Source: Nocardioides allogilvus (lineage in GTDB: Bacteria; Actinomycetota; Actinomycetes; Propionibacteriales; Nocardioidaceae). From it: DNA of 64,000 nucleotides. The stretch is taken from contig NZ_PZYX01000001.1 of the NCBI RefSeq assembly GCF_003047285.1, forward strand, positions 434,001 to 498,000, given 5' to 3'. Position numbers and translations under genes: made by a program. Within the stretch, counting starts at the first letter, position 1. Every line of letters begins with the position of its first letter. Positions 33,163 to 41,381 of the stretch are shown here, piece after piece. Below the pieces are notes generated by a model. It was not told where the DNA came from. It made no database searches and worked only from the letters and a program-made list of their open reading frames with translations.

Positions 33163-34641
33163 ATGGACAACCTCACCGTGATCGTGCTCGCCGCCGGCGG
33201 CGGCACCCGCATGAAGTCCAAGACGATGAAGGTGCTGCACCCGATCGGTGGGCGCTCGATGATCGGGCACGTGCTGAGTGCCGTGCAGGCGATGGAGCCG
33301 CAGCGCATCGTGGCCGTGGTCGGTCACCAGCGCGACCAGGTCGGGCCGCACATCCAGTCGCTCGTGCCGGGGGCCGTGCTCGCCGTGCAGGAGACGCAGG
33401 ACGGCACCGGTCACGCGGTGCGGGTCGCGATCGAGGCCTGCGGTACGACGAGTGGCACCGTGATCGTCGCCGCCGGCGACACCCCGCTGCTGCGGGGGGA
33501 GTCGCTGCGGGAGTTCGCCGCGGAACACGAGGCGGCCCAGCGAGCGGTCAGCATCCTGTCCGGCATCGTCGCCAACCCGTTCGGCTACGGCCGGATCATC
33601 CGCAACGCCGAAGGTGACGTCGAGGCGATCGTCGAGGAGAAGGACGCCACGGACGAGCAGCGCCGGATCGCGGAGATCAACTCGGGGATCCTGGCCTTCG
33701 ACGCGGAGTTCCTGCTGGACGCGCTGCCGCGGATCAAGAACGACAACAACAAGGGCGAGTACTACCTCACCGACACCGTCCAGCTCGCCCGCGACGCCGG
33801 CCTCACCGTCGGCGCCCACCCCATCGACGACGTCATGCAGACCGAGGGCGCCAACGACCGCGTCCAGCTCGCCGAGCTCGGCCGCCTGCTCAACGATCGG
33901 ATCGTCACGCAGTGGATGCGCGACGGCGTGACGGTGATGGACCCGGCAACGACGTGGATCGACGCCGACGTGCAGCTCGCCCAGGACGTCACGATCCTGC
34001 CCGGCACCCAGCTGCTGGGCGCGACGGTCGTGGCCGAGGACGCGGTGATCGGGCCGGACACGACGCTGAAGGACTGCGAGATCGGCGCCGGCGCCCGGGT
34101 CGTGCGCACCCACGCCGAGCTCTCGGTCATCGGCGACCAGGCGGTCGTCGGGCCGTTCTCCTACCTCCGCCCCGGCTCCCAACTGGGGGTGAAGGGCAAG
34201 ATCGGCGCCTTCGTCGAGACGAAGAACTCCCACATCGGCGACGGCGCGAAGGTGCCGCACCTGTCCTACGTCGGCGACGCCGAGATCGGCGAGGGCACCA
34301 ACATCGGTGCCGGCACGATCTTCGCCAACTACGACGGTGTCGCCAAGCACCGCACGGTCGTGGGCAAGCACGCGCGTACGGGGTCGAACAACACCTTCGT
34401 CGCGCCGGTCACGATCGGCGACGGCGCGGGCACCGCGGGCGGCACGACGGTCCGCCGCGACGTACCCCCCGGGGCGCTCGCCGTCAGCAGCGGTCCGCAG
34501 CGCAACCTGGAGGACTGGGCGCAGGCCAGGCGGCCCGGCACGGCCCAGGCAGACGCGGCCGAACGCGCACGTGAACAGCAGGTGTCTCACGTCACCGGGT
34601 CCTCGGTTGGGATCGAGGGCTCCGGTAGTCCAGAATCCTGA
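33163..34641 (+). CDS. glmU: Bifunctional GlcNAc-1-P uridyltransferase / GlcN-1-P acetyltransferase
   Basis: Makes UDP-GlcNAc for peptidoglycan. 492 residues. The N-terminal pyrophosphorylase domain begins VIVLAAGGGTRMKSKTMKVL; the C-terminal left-handed beta-helix acetyltransferase domain has the hexapeptide repeats and NNKGEYYLTD, IGAFVETKNSHIG and ANYDGVAKHRTVVG. It starts an operon: prs follows after 2 bases (upstream start) and then rplY and pth. This gene order is conserved in actinobacteria. Confidence 0.98.
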   Translation: MDNLTVIVLAAGGGTRMKSKTMKVLHPIGGRSMIGHVLSAVQAMEPQRIVAVVGHQRDQVGPHIQSLVPGAVLAVQETQDGTGHAVRVAIEACGTTSGTVIVAAGDTPLLRGESLREFAAEHEAAQRAVSILSGIVANPFGYGRIIRNAEGDVEAIVEEKDATDEQRRIAEINSGILAFDAEFLLDALPRIKNDNNKGEYYLTDTVQLARDAGLTVGAHPIDDVMQTEGANDRVQLAELGRLLNDRIVTQWMRDGVTVMDPATTWIDADVQLAQDVTILPGTQLLGATVVAEDAVIGPDTTLKDCEIGAGARVVRTHAELSVIGDQAVVGPFSYLRPGSQLGVKGKIGAFVETKNSHIGDGAKVPHLSYVGDAEIGEGTNIGAGTIFANYDGVAKHRTVVGKHARTGSNNTFVAPVTIGDGAGTAGGTTVRRDVPPGALAVSSGPQRNLEDWAQARRPGTAQADAAERAREQQVSHVTGSSVGIEGSGSPES

Positions 34642-34679
34642 CGATGGCACTCCACCCCCCGATCGAGGAGTCGCAGCGC

Positions 34680-35660
34680 GTGAGCGGTTTGAAGAAGACC
34701 ACCGAGAAGAACCTCATGATCTTCAGCGGCCGGGCTCACCCCCAGCTCGCCGACGAGGTCTCCGTCCTGCTCGGCCAACCGCTGGTGCCGCAGTCGGCCT
34801 ACGAGTTCGCCAACGGCGAGATCTACGTCCGCTACGAGGAGTCCGTCCGCGGGTGTGACGCCTTCGTCATCCAGAGCCACACGTCGCCGATCAACGAGTG
34901 GATCATGGAGCACCTGCTCATGGTCGACGCGCTGAAGCGGGCCTCGGCCAAGCGGATCACCGTCGTCATGCCGTTCTACGGCTATGCCCGCCAGGACAAG
35001 AAGCACCGCGGCCGCGAGCCGATCTCGGCCCGTCTCGTCGCCGACCTCTTCAAGACCGCCGGTGCCGACCGGCTGATCACGGTCGACCTGCACGCCGACC
35101 AGATCCAGGGCTTCTTCGACGGCCCCGTCGACCACCTGATGGCGCTGCCGATCCTGGCTGACTACGTGCGCGAGAAGTACGGCGACCAGGAGCTCGCCGT
35201 CGTCTCGCCGGACGCCGGCCGGATCAAGGTCGCCGAGCGCTGGTCGGCCCGCCTCGGTGGCGTGCCGCTGGCCTTCATCCACAAGACCCGCCGGACCGAC
35301 GTCGCCAACGAGGTCGTGGCCAACCGCGTCGTCGGTGACGTGAACGGCAAGATCTGCGTCCTCACCGACGACATGATCGACACCGGTGGCACGATCGTGA
35401 AGGCGGCCGACGCGTGCGTCGCCGCCGGTGCCGCCGGCGTGGTCATTGCCGCGACCCACCCGATCCTCAGCGATCCGGCCGTCGATCGCCTCAAGAACTC
35501 CTCGGCCGTGGAAGTGGTCATCACCAACACACTGCCGGTGCCCGAGGACAAGCAGTTCGACAAGCTCACCACGCTCTCCATCGCGCCGCTGATCGCCCGG
35601 GCCATCCGCGAGGTGTTCGAGGACGGTTCGGTCACGAGCATGTTCGACGGTCACGCCTGA
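34680..35660 (+). CDS. prs: Ribose-phosphate pyrophosphokinase
   Basis: Makes PRPP from ribose-5-phosphate and ATP for nucleotide, His and Trp synthesis. 326 residues from the GTG at 34680, the family-typical start (SGLKKTTEKNLMIFSGRAHP), with GAGGAG upstream. An ATG at 34644 preceded by a CAGAAT box could give a leaderless form 12 residues longer. Motifs: FANGEIYVRYEESVRG, RQDKKHRGREPISARLVA (ATP), DLHADQIQGFF, and the PRPP loop VLTDDMIDTGGTI. Confidence 0.97.
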   Translation: MSGLKKTTEKNLMIFSGRAHPQLADEVSVLLGQPLVPQSAYEFANGEIYVRYEESVRGCDAFVIQSHTSPINEWIMEHLLMVDALKRASAKRITVVMPFYGYARQDKKHRGREPISARLVADLFKTAGADRLITVDLHADQIQGFFDGPVDHLMALPILADYVREKYGDQELAVVSPDAGRIKVAERWSARLGGVPLAFIHKTRRTDVANEVVANRVVGDVNGKICVLTDDMIDTGGTIVKAADACVAAGAAGVVIAATHPILSDPAVDRLKNSSAVEVVITNTLPVPEDKQFDKLTTLSIAPLIARAIREVFEDGSVTSMFDGHA

Positions 35661-35730
35661 CCATCGAAGCCACGGACGCGCCCTGGCTGCGTCGTCCTCC
35701 GCGGATTCGCGCCACGCCCGAGAACGCAGG

Positions 35731-35839
35731 TAGTCTTCTCAGGTTGCCTCGGCGAGGGAGCCCGTCAGACCCAGGGACTCCGTGATCGACAGGGCCGGCC
35801 CTTGAACAACGCCGCGCTCACGATCCGGAGCGTGGCGTT
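35731..35839 (+). promoter_or_regulatory. rplY promoter and leader stem-loop
   Basis: A TAGTCT box at 35731-35736 would start transcription near 35743, leaving a leader of about 150 nt before rplY. The leader holds a 12-bp stem (35808-35819 with 35828-35839, one G-T wobble, 8-base loop ACGATCCG), followed by TGACGTTT. This could be an attenuator or a protein-binding site for control of L25. Confidence 0.55.
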
Positions 35840-35892
35840 TGACGTTTCCGGCGCAGGCCCACCACACGTCGTACGAAATCAAGGAGACCCAC

Positions 35893-36564
35893 ATGTCTGA
35901 GACCGAGAAGATCACCGCGGAGACCCGCACCGAGTTCGGCAAGGGCGCTGCCCGCCGCATCCGTCGCGACAACAAGATCCCCGGGGTCATCTACGGCCAC
36001 GGCGCCGAGCCCCTCCACGTCACCCTGCCGGGTCACCAGACGATGATGGCGCTCAAGAACGGTGGCGCCAACGCGCTGCTCGCCCTCGACTTCGACGGCA
36101 CCGAGCACCTCGCCCTGACCAAGCAGGTCCAGGTCGACCCGCTGCGCCGCCTCATCGAGCACATCGACTTCGTCACCGTCATCCGTGGCGAGCGCGTCGT
36201 GGTCGACGTCGCCATCCACGTCGTCGGCGACCCCGCCCCCGACACCCTGGTCGTCACCGAGAACAACACGATCCAGGTCGAGGCCGAGGCCACGCACATC
36301 CCCGAGTTCTTCGAGGTCTCGATCCACAAGGCCCCGGCCGGCACGCAGATCCACGCGAAGGACCTCGTCCTGCCCGCGGGCACGACGCTGGCCGCCGACG
36401 AGGACCTCCTTCTCGTCAACGTCACCGGACAGATCTCCGCCGAGGCCCTCGAGGCCGAGCTCGCCGAGGCCGAGGCCGAGGCCGGCATCGAGCACGACGC
36501 TCCCGAGTCCGAGACCGGCGAGGACGCCGGCGAGGCTGCCGCCGAGGGCGACGCTTCGGAGTGA
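35893..36564 (+). CDS. rplY: 50S ribosomal protein L25/Ctc
   Basis: Binds 5S rRNA; the long, two-domain general-stress (Ctc) form, 223 residues. The start is TRTEFGKGAARRIRRDNKIP, with GVIYGHGAEPLHV and EHIDFVTVIRGERV following; the C-terminal domain ends in an acidic Ala/Glu-rich tail (LEAELAEAEAEAGIEHDAPE), normal for actinobacteria. AAGGAG lies 8 bases before the ATG. A structured leader precedes it and a terminator hairpin follows. Confidence 0.97.
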   Translation: MSETEKITAETRTEFGKGAARRIRRDNKIPGVIYGHGAEPLHVTLPGHQTMMALKNGGANALLALDFDGTEHLALTKQVQVDPLRRLIEHIDFVTVIRGERVVVDVAIHVVGDPAPDTLVVTENNTIQVEAEATHIPEFFEVSIHKAPAGTQIHAKDLVLPAGTTLAADEDLLLVNVTGQISAEALEAELAEAEAEAGIEHDAPESETGEDAGEAAAEGDASE

Positions 36565-36583
36565 TCCACCTGTTCAACTGGCT

Positions 36584-36612
36584 GCGCCGCATCGGGTCTC
36601 CCGGTGCGGCGC
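36584..36612 (+). terminator. Hairpin between rplY and pth
   Basis: A 13-bp stem with one T-G wobble (GCGCCGCATCGGG with CCCGGTGCGGCGC) and a TCT loop, 20 bases past the rplY stop. No strong T-tract, so read-through into pth is likely to be partial. Confidence 0.65.
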
Positions 36613-36656
36613 GGTCGCATTTCAGCCGGAGCGTTCCGGGCTGGAAGGATGAGCAC

Positions 36657-37247
36657 ATGAGTGATGACGTGTGGCTGGTCGTCGGCCTGGGCAACCCCGG
36701 GCCGGCCTATGCCGGACACCGCCACAACGTGGGCTACCTCGTGACCGACGAGCTGGCCTCCCGGATGGGCAGCGGGTGGCGCGCCCACAAGACGGGTCGC
36801 GCCGATGTCGTGGAGGGACGCCTGGCCCCGCCCGGCACGCCCGGTCCGCGGGTCGTGCTGGCGCGCCCGCGCGGCTACATGAACGAGTCCGGCGGCCCGG
36901 TGAAGGCGCTCGCGACGTTCTACAAGGTGCCGCCGGAGCGCATCATCGCCATCCACGACGAGCTCGACATCGCGTTCAACACGCTCCGGGTCAAGCTCGG
37001 GGGCGGCGACAACGGCCACAACGGGCTGCGCTCGATGCGCGGCAGCCTCGGCACCGGTGACTTCTACCGGGTGCGGGCCGGCATCGGCCGCCCGCCCGGT
37101 CGCCAGGACGTCGCCGACTTCGTGCTGTCCAACTACAGCACGGTCGAGAAGAAGGAGCTGCCCTTCCAGGTCATGGATGCGGCCGACGCCGTCGAGTCGC
37201 TGATGACCGACGGCCTGGAGAAGACGCAGCAGCGCTTCAACTCCTGA
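36657..37247 (+). CDS. pth: Peptidyl-tRNA hydrolase
   Basis: Releases tRNA from peptidyl-tRNA dropped by ribosomes. 196 residues. The family start is VVGLGNPGPAYAGHRHNVG, which includes the catalytic His and Asn residues; KPRGYMNESG-type text (RPRGYMNESGGPV), HDELDIAFNTLRVKLGGG and GDNGHNGLRSM follow. The ATG lies after a weak purine tract. Last gene of the glmU run and convergent with a glycosyltransferase 6 bases away. Confidence 0.97.
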   Translation: MSDDVWLVVGLGNPGPAYAGHRHNVGYLVTDELASRMGSGWRAHKTGRADVVEGRLAPPGTPGPRVVLARPRGYMNESGGPVKALATFYKVPPERIIAIHDELDIAFNTLRVKLGGGDNGHNGLRSMRGSLGTGDFYRVRAGIGRPPGRQDVADFVLSNYSTVEKKELPFQVMDAADAVESLMTDGLEKTQQRFNS

Positions 37248-37253
37248 CCCGGC

Positions 37254-38378
37254 TCAGGCCAGGGCGTCCCAGGCCCGGGCGCGCGCCTCGAGCTGTGCGA
37301 TCCGCTCGGCGAGGCGAGGACCCGGAGCCAGTCCGACCGCGTCGAGGACGTCCCGCCACCGGTGGGCCCAGTCGTGTCGACGCAGGGACGTGGTGACGGC
37401 GGCGTGCCGCGCCCGCGCCAGCCGCTCGGGGTCGCGGTCGAGCTCCTCGATCACGTCCACGACGTGTGGGGCCGGGGCCGGGACGGGGAAGATCGCGTCG
37501 GTCCAGGGGAAGGCGTCGGCCCACTCCGGGCTGTCGGGCGCGGTGCCGAGGATGAGGGCGCCCGCGCCCTGTGCCTCGAAGTAGCGGGTGGTGAGGGACT
37601 CCTCGCCGCCGGTCCGGGCCAGCCGGCCCGGCTCGTCGTTGATCTTGTAGACGACCGAGAACCGGGCCCGCTGCAGCAGCGCCGCCTGGGCCGTCCGGTG
37701 CTCCGCGTGGCCGGTGACCTCCCAGGGGCCGCGGACGGTGTCGTAGTGGTAGAACAGCGAGCCCTCGCGCAGGGCCGCCAGGAGCGGGGCGTGGGTGCCG
37801 GTCAGGCGCCTGCCGTAGCTGACGACGTCGACGCTGCGGCTCGGCTCGGCGGGCCCGGGCGGCGCGTAGCGCAGCATGTCGACGGCAGTCGGGAGGTAGG
37901 AGCACGGAACGCCCGTGAGGTCGGCGACGGCGTCCACGACGCCCTGGTTGGACACGATCACGTGGTCGAAGCCGCGCAGCTGGCGGAGGTAGTCGGCGAC
38001 GCCCGGCACCTGGGCGCTCCAGAGCTCGACGATCCATGCCACCCGCTTCGAGGCAGCCTGCACCTGCGGCGCGAGGTGCGGCAGCATCCCGATCTCGTTG
38101 GCGTCGGCGAAGACGGTGAAGAACAGCTCGGCCTCGCGGGGCGGACCGGCCGGGCCCGACATCACTGCCCGGCGGTCGCGCCCGACCACGCGCCCCGCGC
38201 GGTTGAGGGCGCCGCGGGTGAGCCGGCCCGCCGGACCCCCTCGTCCCGGACGCGGCAGGCACCAGTCGACGTCGTCGACGTCGGCGATGACGTCCTCGAG
38301 CTCATAGGTGGACGCGTGCCAGACCTGCTGCTCGACAGAGCGCCGGGAAGCGACGACGACACGCGCAGATGCGTCCAT
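37254..38378 (-). CDS. Glycosyltransferase (CgeB-like, GT-B fold)
   Basis: A 374-residue protein with the C-terminal glycosyl_trans_1_2 style domain: GGEESLTTRYFEAQGAGALI and APDSPEWADAFPW form the donor-site loop, followed by LARARHAAVTTSLRRHDWAHR. The N-terminal half has ELWSAQVPGVADYLRQL and a SNQGVVDAVADLTGVP segment. Typical of polysaccharide clusters in which CgeB-like proteins add sugars. TAGGCT at 38385-38390 lies 6 bases before the ATG (probably leaderless). First gene of the glycan locus; acceptor unknown. Confidence 0.82.
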   Translation of the reverse strand: MDASARVVVASRRSVEQQVWHASTYELEDVIADVDDVDWCLPRPGRGGPAGRLTRGALNRAGRVVGRDRRAVMSGPAGPPREAELFFTVFADANEIGMLPHLAPQVQAASKRVAWIVELWSAQVPGVADYLRQLRGFDHVIVSNQGVVDAVADLTGVPCSYLPTAVDMLRYAPPGPAEPSRSVDVVSYGRRLTGTHAPLLAALREGSLFYHYDTVRGPWEVTGHAEHRTAQAALLQRARFSVVYKINDEPGRLARTGGEESLTTRYFEAQGAGALILGTAPDSPEWADAFPWTDAIFPVPAPAPHVVDVIEELDRDPERLARARHAAVTTSLRRHDWAHRWRDVLDAVGLAPGPRLAERIAQLEARARAWDALA

Positions 38379-38543
38379 CCGCGCAGCCTAGGACCGGCCC
38401 GCGACCGGGGGAGCCGGATGCGCCAGGCATTCCCAAGACTGGTGAAAGCGGCGTGAGCAGCGCGACCTCATCGTCGCGACGATCGATCATGACGGGGCTC
38501 GGGAACATCGCGGACGAGGGTGCGAAGGAGCAGAGGACTCGAG

Positions 38544-39260
38544 ATGGACAGTTTCCCCCCGACCCGGGCTGCTGCCCGCCGGTCACGACAGGCGCTGATC
38601 CGCGGGCGTGAGGCGATGATCTTCGCCGTACCCGACAGATGGCGCGACCGGGTGGCGTCCGCCCTGCCGGCACGACTGGTGCCGCCCGAGATGCGGCCAG
38701 GCTTCTTCGACCACTTCTTCGACGAGGGCGATCCCTTCGGCTTCGACCGCAACCCGGAGGAGCGGCTGAAGTTCGACAGGACGCTCGCGCTCTGCGGCGA
38801 CGGCCCGCTGGGACGCGTCCTCGAGCTCGGCTGCGCGGTGGGGTCCTTCACCGAGATCCTGGCAACGCGCGCGAGCGAGGTGCTCGCCCTCGATGTGTCG
38901 CAGGCGGCCGTCGACCAGGTCGCCCGGCGGCTGCAGGACCAGCCGAACGTCCGTGCCGCGGCGATGACGATCCCGGCCGAGTTCCCCGACGAGACGTTCG
39001 ACCTCGTCGTCGCCTCCGACGTCCTGTACTACCTGTCGGTCGAGGAGCTGAAGCGCTGCGTCACCCGCATCGAGGCCTGCCTCGCCGCCGGCGGCGCGTT
39101 CGTCGCGGTCCACTACGTCCCGCGCATGGGCAGCGTCCTCAACGGCGACGAGGCCCACGACGTCGTCGTCGCCCACACCACGCTCACGCACGTACTCGCC
39201 GAGCGGACGGAGTTCGGGGCGGGACGGACCTATCGGGTCGACCGCTTCGAGAAGGCCTGA
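38544..39260 (+). CDS. Class I SAM-dependent methyltransferase (NodS-like)
   Basis: A 238-residue methyltransferase. Motif I is VLELGCAVGSFTEIL at about residue 92; the acidic end of strand beta-2 is LALDVSQAAVDQVARRL, and motif IV is FDLVVASDVLYYL. NodS-like proteins N-methylate sugars or polyamines, and the position beside glycan genes suits a sugar methyltransferase. AAGGAG lies 17 bases upstream and GAGGACTC closer to the ATG; an ATG eight codons earlier is out of range of any clear site. Substrate unknown. Confidence 0.87.
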   Translation: MDSFPPTRAAARRSRQALIRGREAMIFAVPDRWRDRVASALPARLVPPEMRPGFFDHFFDEGDPFGFDRNPEERLKFDRTLALCGDGPLGRVLELGCAVGSFTEILATRASEVLALDVSQAAVDQVARRLQDQPNVRAAAMTIPAEFPDETFDLVVASDVLYYLSVEELKRCVTRIEACLAAGGAFVAVHYVPRMGSVLNGDEAHDVVVAHTTLTHVLAERTEFGAGRTYRVDRFEKA

Positions 39261-39276
39261 GCCGTCCGGAACCGCG

Positions 39277-40296
39277 TCAGAGGGGTGAGCCCGGGCAGAC
39301 CGTGCCCGCAGGGGCCTCCGCCCGCTCGAGCCAGTCCTCACGCCACAGCGGCAGGTGCTCGCGGGCGCAGAACCAGGCCCCTGACGTGAAGTGCCCCTTG
39401 CAGATCACGTCCTCGAGCGCGATGCACTCCTGCTTCATGTGCAGCATCTCGCCCGTGGTCTCGTTGAGCAGTCGCTCGACCCGGCTGCGGACCCGGAAGG
39501 ACTGGCCGCAGTACTGCGCCATCTCGTGGGTGAACATCAGCCCCCGGTGGGCGGCACCCGCGTTGAGGGTCCTGCCGATCTCCTCCTTCGTGCGCACCCG
39601 CACCCATTCACCGGGCTGGAGGCCGAGCTTCTCGCCGTCGACGCGCTGGTCGCCCGCGACCTCGAGGGGCAGGTAGGGGCGCAGCCCCGCCTTCCTGGCC
39701 AGCTTGGTCACCAGGGCGCTCGAGCCCACCCGCACCAGCTCCGGGACTCCGATGTTGCCGACGCGGACCTCGCGGACGTACTGCCCGATCGCCTTCTCCG
39801 GCAGCGGCGTCGTCGCGCGCGTCGCCTCCGTCGCCTGGCAGCGGAACACCTCACCGAGGTCGGGATCCGTGCGGTGCGAGCCGACTTCGAGGAGCGGCAG
39901 GAGCGCGCCCGGCACCGCCCGCAGCTCCTCGGGAACCGGATCGGGCCCGGTCGCGCGCTCGAGCCAGACCTCCTTCCAGAAGATGCGGCACTCCGCCTGG
40001 CAGCCGCCGTGGCCGGATCCGTCGCAGCGCGTCTCCTTTAGCAGCACGGCGTCGTTCATCCGCCGGCTCCGGGACTCCTCGCCCAGGTAGTCGCAGATCT
40101 TCTCGAGCCGCCGGTAGACCGTCATGGTGCGACCGGCGTAGGCCGTCATCTCCCGCATGAACGGCACACCCTCGAACGACCCCGTCTCGTCGAGCGTCGC
40201 CAGGATGTCGGCCAGCGGTCGCAGTCGCACCCGGTCACCTGCGCGGAGTGTCCCGGGCACGACCGGGCCGCTGGTGTGGGTCAAGGCTGTCGTCAT
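39277..40296 (-). CDS. Unknown protein with a tandem-duplicated Cys-rich domain
   Basis: A 339-residue protein of unknown function built from two related units: residues 20-115 and 229-326. Both keep V-R-x-R, I-x-x-T-L, F-x-x-E-M-x-x-Y-x-G, V-x-x-R-x-E and W-[KR]-E-x-W-L-E-R-A. Each has a Cys group near its end (Cys91, 99 and 103; Cys291, 299 and 310), spaced in a way that could bind metal or a cofactor. The 110-residue linker has EVFRCQATEATRATT and IGQYVREVRVGNIGVPEL. No signal peptide or membrane helix. Divergent from the GT2 gene, sharing a spacer with an operator-like palindrome. Confidence 0.8.
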   Translation of the reverse strand: MTTALTHTSGPVVPGTLRAGDRVRLRPLADILATLDETGSFEGVPFMREMTAYAGRTMTVYRRLEKICDYLGEESRSRRMNDAVLLKETRCDGSGHGGCQAECRIFWKEVWLERATGPDPVPEELRAVPGALLPLLEVGSHRTDPDLGEVFRCQATEATRATTPLPEKAIGQYVREVRVGNIGVPELVRVGSSALVTKLARKAGLRPYLPLEVAGDQRVDGEKLGLQPGEWVRVRTKEEIGRTLNAGAAHRGLMFTHEMAQYCGQSFRVRSRVERLLNETTGEMLHMKQECIALEDVICKGHFTSGAWFCAREHLPLWREDWLERAEAPAGTVCPGSPL

Positions 40297-40332
40297 GGAC
40301 GCATGATGAGCCGCGCTCCGCGGAGCCCGGTG

Positions 40333-40363
40333 CCCCATGAAGCAAATGCGTTCCATTTTGGGG
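40333..40363. promoter_or_regulatory. Operator-like palindrome (GCAAATGCG core) in a divergent spacer
   Basis: Nested inverted repeats: CCCCA (40333-40337) with TGGGG (40359-40363) outside AAATG (40344-40348) with CATTT (40354-40358). The core GCAAATGCG (40342-40350) is identical to 57983-57991 upstream of the sugar transferase. Sits between the duplicated-domain gene and the GT2 gene. Confidence 0.5.
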
Positions 40364-40426
40364 ATGGGTCGTACGGCGACGACCGATCGCCCCAGGGACG
40401 GCCGGGTCGGCGGTAGCGTGCCGCAC

Positions 40427-41260
40427 ATGGAGCCCGGGCAGCCCAGGTCGCGAGGTCGAGCGGTGCTCGCCGTGCGCGCCGGGCTGCGCCGTACGTTCGG
40501 GATCTGGCCGTTGTTCGAGGCCCGGAACAAGGCGGTGGGGTGGCCGGGTGCGGTGCGGGCGATGCGCACTGAGCGCCGCGAGGCGCAGCGGCTGGGCACG
40601 ACGGTGGTCGTGCCGCCGGCTCTGGTCACCACCGTGATCGCGACCTGCAACAGGCCGGAGTCGCTCGTCCGCGCCGTGCACAGCGCCCTGGCCCAGACGG
40701 TGCGCGACCACGTCGTGGTCGTGGTCGACGACGGTGCCGGACTCCCGCCGCTGCCCGCCGACGAGCGCCTCGTGGCGGTCTCGCTCACCCACAACACCGG
40801 TGTGGCCGGTGTCGTGCGCAACGTCGGCATCGCGCTGTCCGGCTCGACCTTCCTCGCCTTCCTCGACGACGACAACGAGTGGCAGCCCCACCACCTCGCC
40901 GTGTGTGTCGATGCCCTGGAACGAGGTGCCGACCTCGTCTACACGGGCGTCGAGCGCGTGCGCCCCGACGGCAGCCGGCTCGACGTGCTGTCTCGGCCCT
41001 TCGACCGCAGGGCGCTCGCCGAGGAGTCCTTCGTCGACACCAACAGCATCGTCGTACGTCGGGGGAGGGGTGTGCGGTTCAGCCGTCTGGCCCGGTCGTC
41101 GGCGACCCTGCCCAAGGAGGACTGGGAGCTCGCCTGGCGCCTGAGCCGGCGGCTGCGGACGGTGCACGTGCCGGAGACGACGGTGCGCTACGTCGTCAAT
41201 CCGGACAGCTACTACACCCGGTGGGGGACCGAGGAGCCGGAGCCACCGCACCCTCGGTAG
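40427..41260 (+). CDS. GT2 family glycosyltransferase
   Basis: A 277-residue GT-A fold enzyme. The nucleotide-sugar site begins VTTVIATCNRPESLVRAVHSA, with VVVVDDGAG after it; the metal-binding acidic triad is FLAFLDDDNEWQP, and TLPKEDWELAWRL is the likely catalytic-base region. An N-terminal 60-residue extension is basic. TAGCGT at 40414-40419 lies 7 bases before the ATG (probably leaderless). Probably adds one sugar of the repeat unit on the cytoplasmic face of the membrane. Confidence 0.92.
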   Translation: MEPGQPRSRGRAVLAVRAGLRRTFGIWPLFEARNKAVGWPGAVRAMRTERREAQRLGTTVVVPPALVTTVIATCNRPESLVRAVHSALAQTVRDHVVVVVDDGAGLPPLPADERLVAVSLTHNTGVAGVVRNVGIALSGSTFLAFLDDDNEWQPHHLAVCVDALERGADLVYTGVERVRPDGSRLDVLSRPFDRRALAEESFVDTNSIVVRRGRGVRFSRLARSSATLPKEDWELAWRLSRRLRTVHVPETTVRYVVNPDSYYTRWGTEEPEPPHPR

Positions 41261-41381
41261 GCGCCGCAGATCGCCGTACCCACTTCTGGCGACTCTAGGG
41301 CCGACCCTCGGCGGCGGGCCTTCCTCGGCAGGCACGGTGGCGCCATCACCGGCAGGATCTGCCCACACGAGGGGGAAGTTC

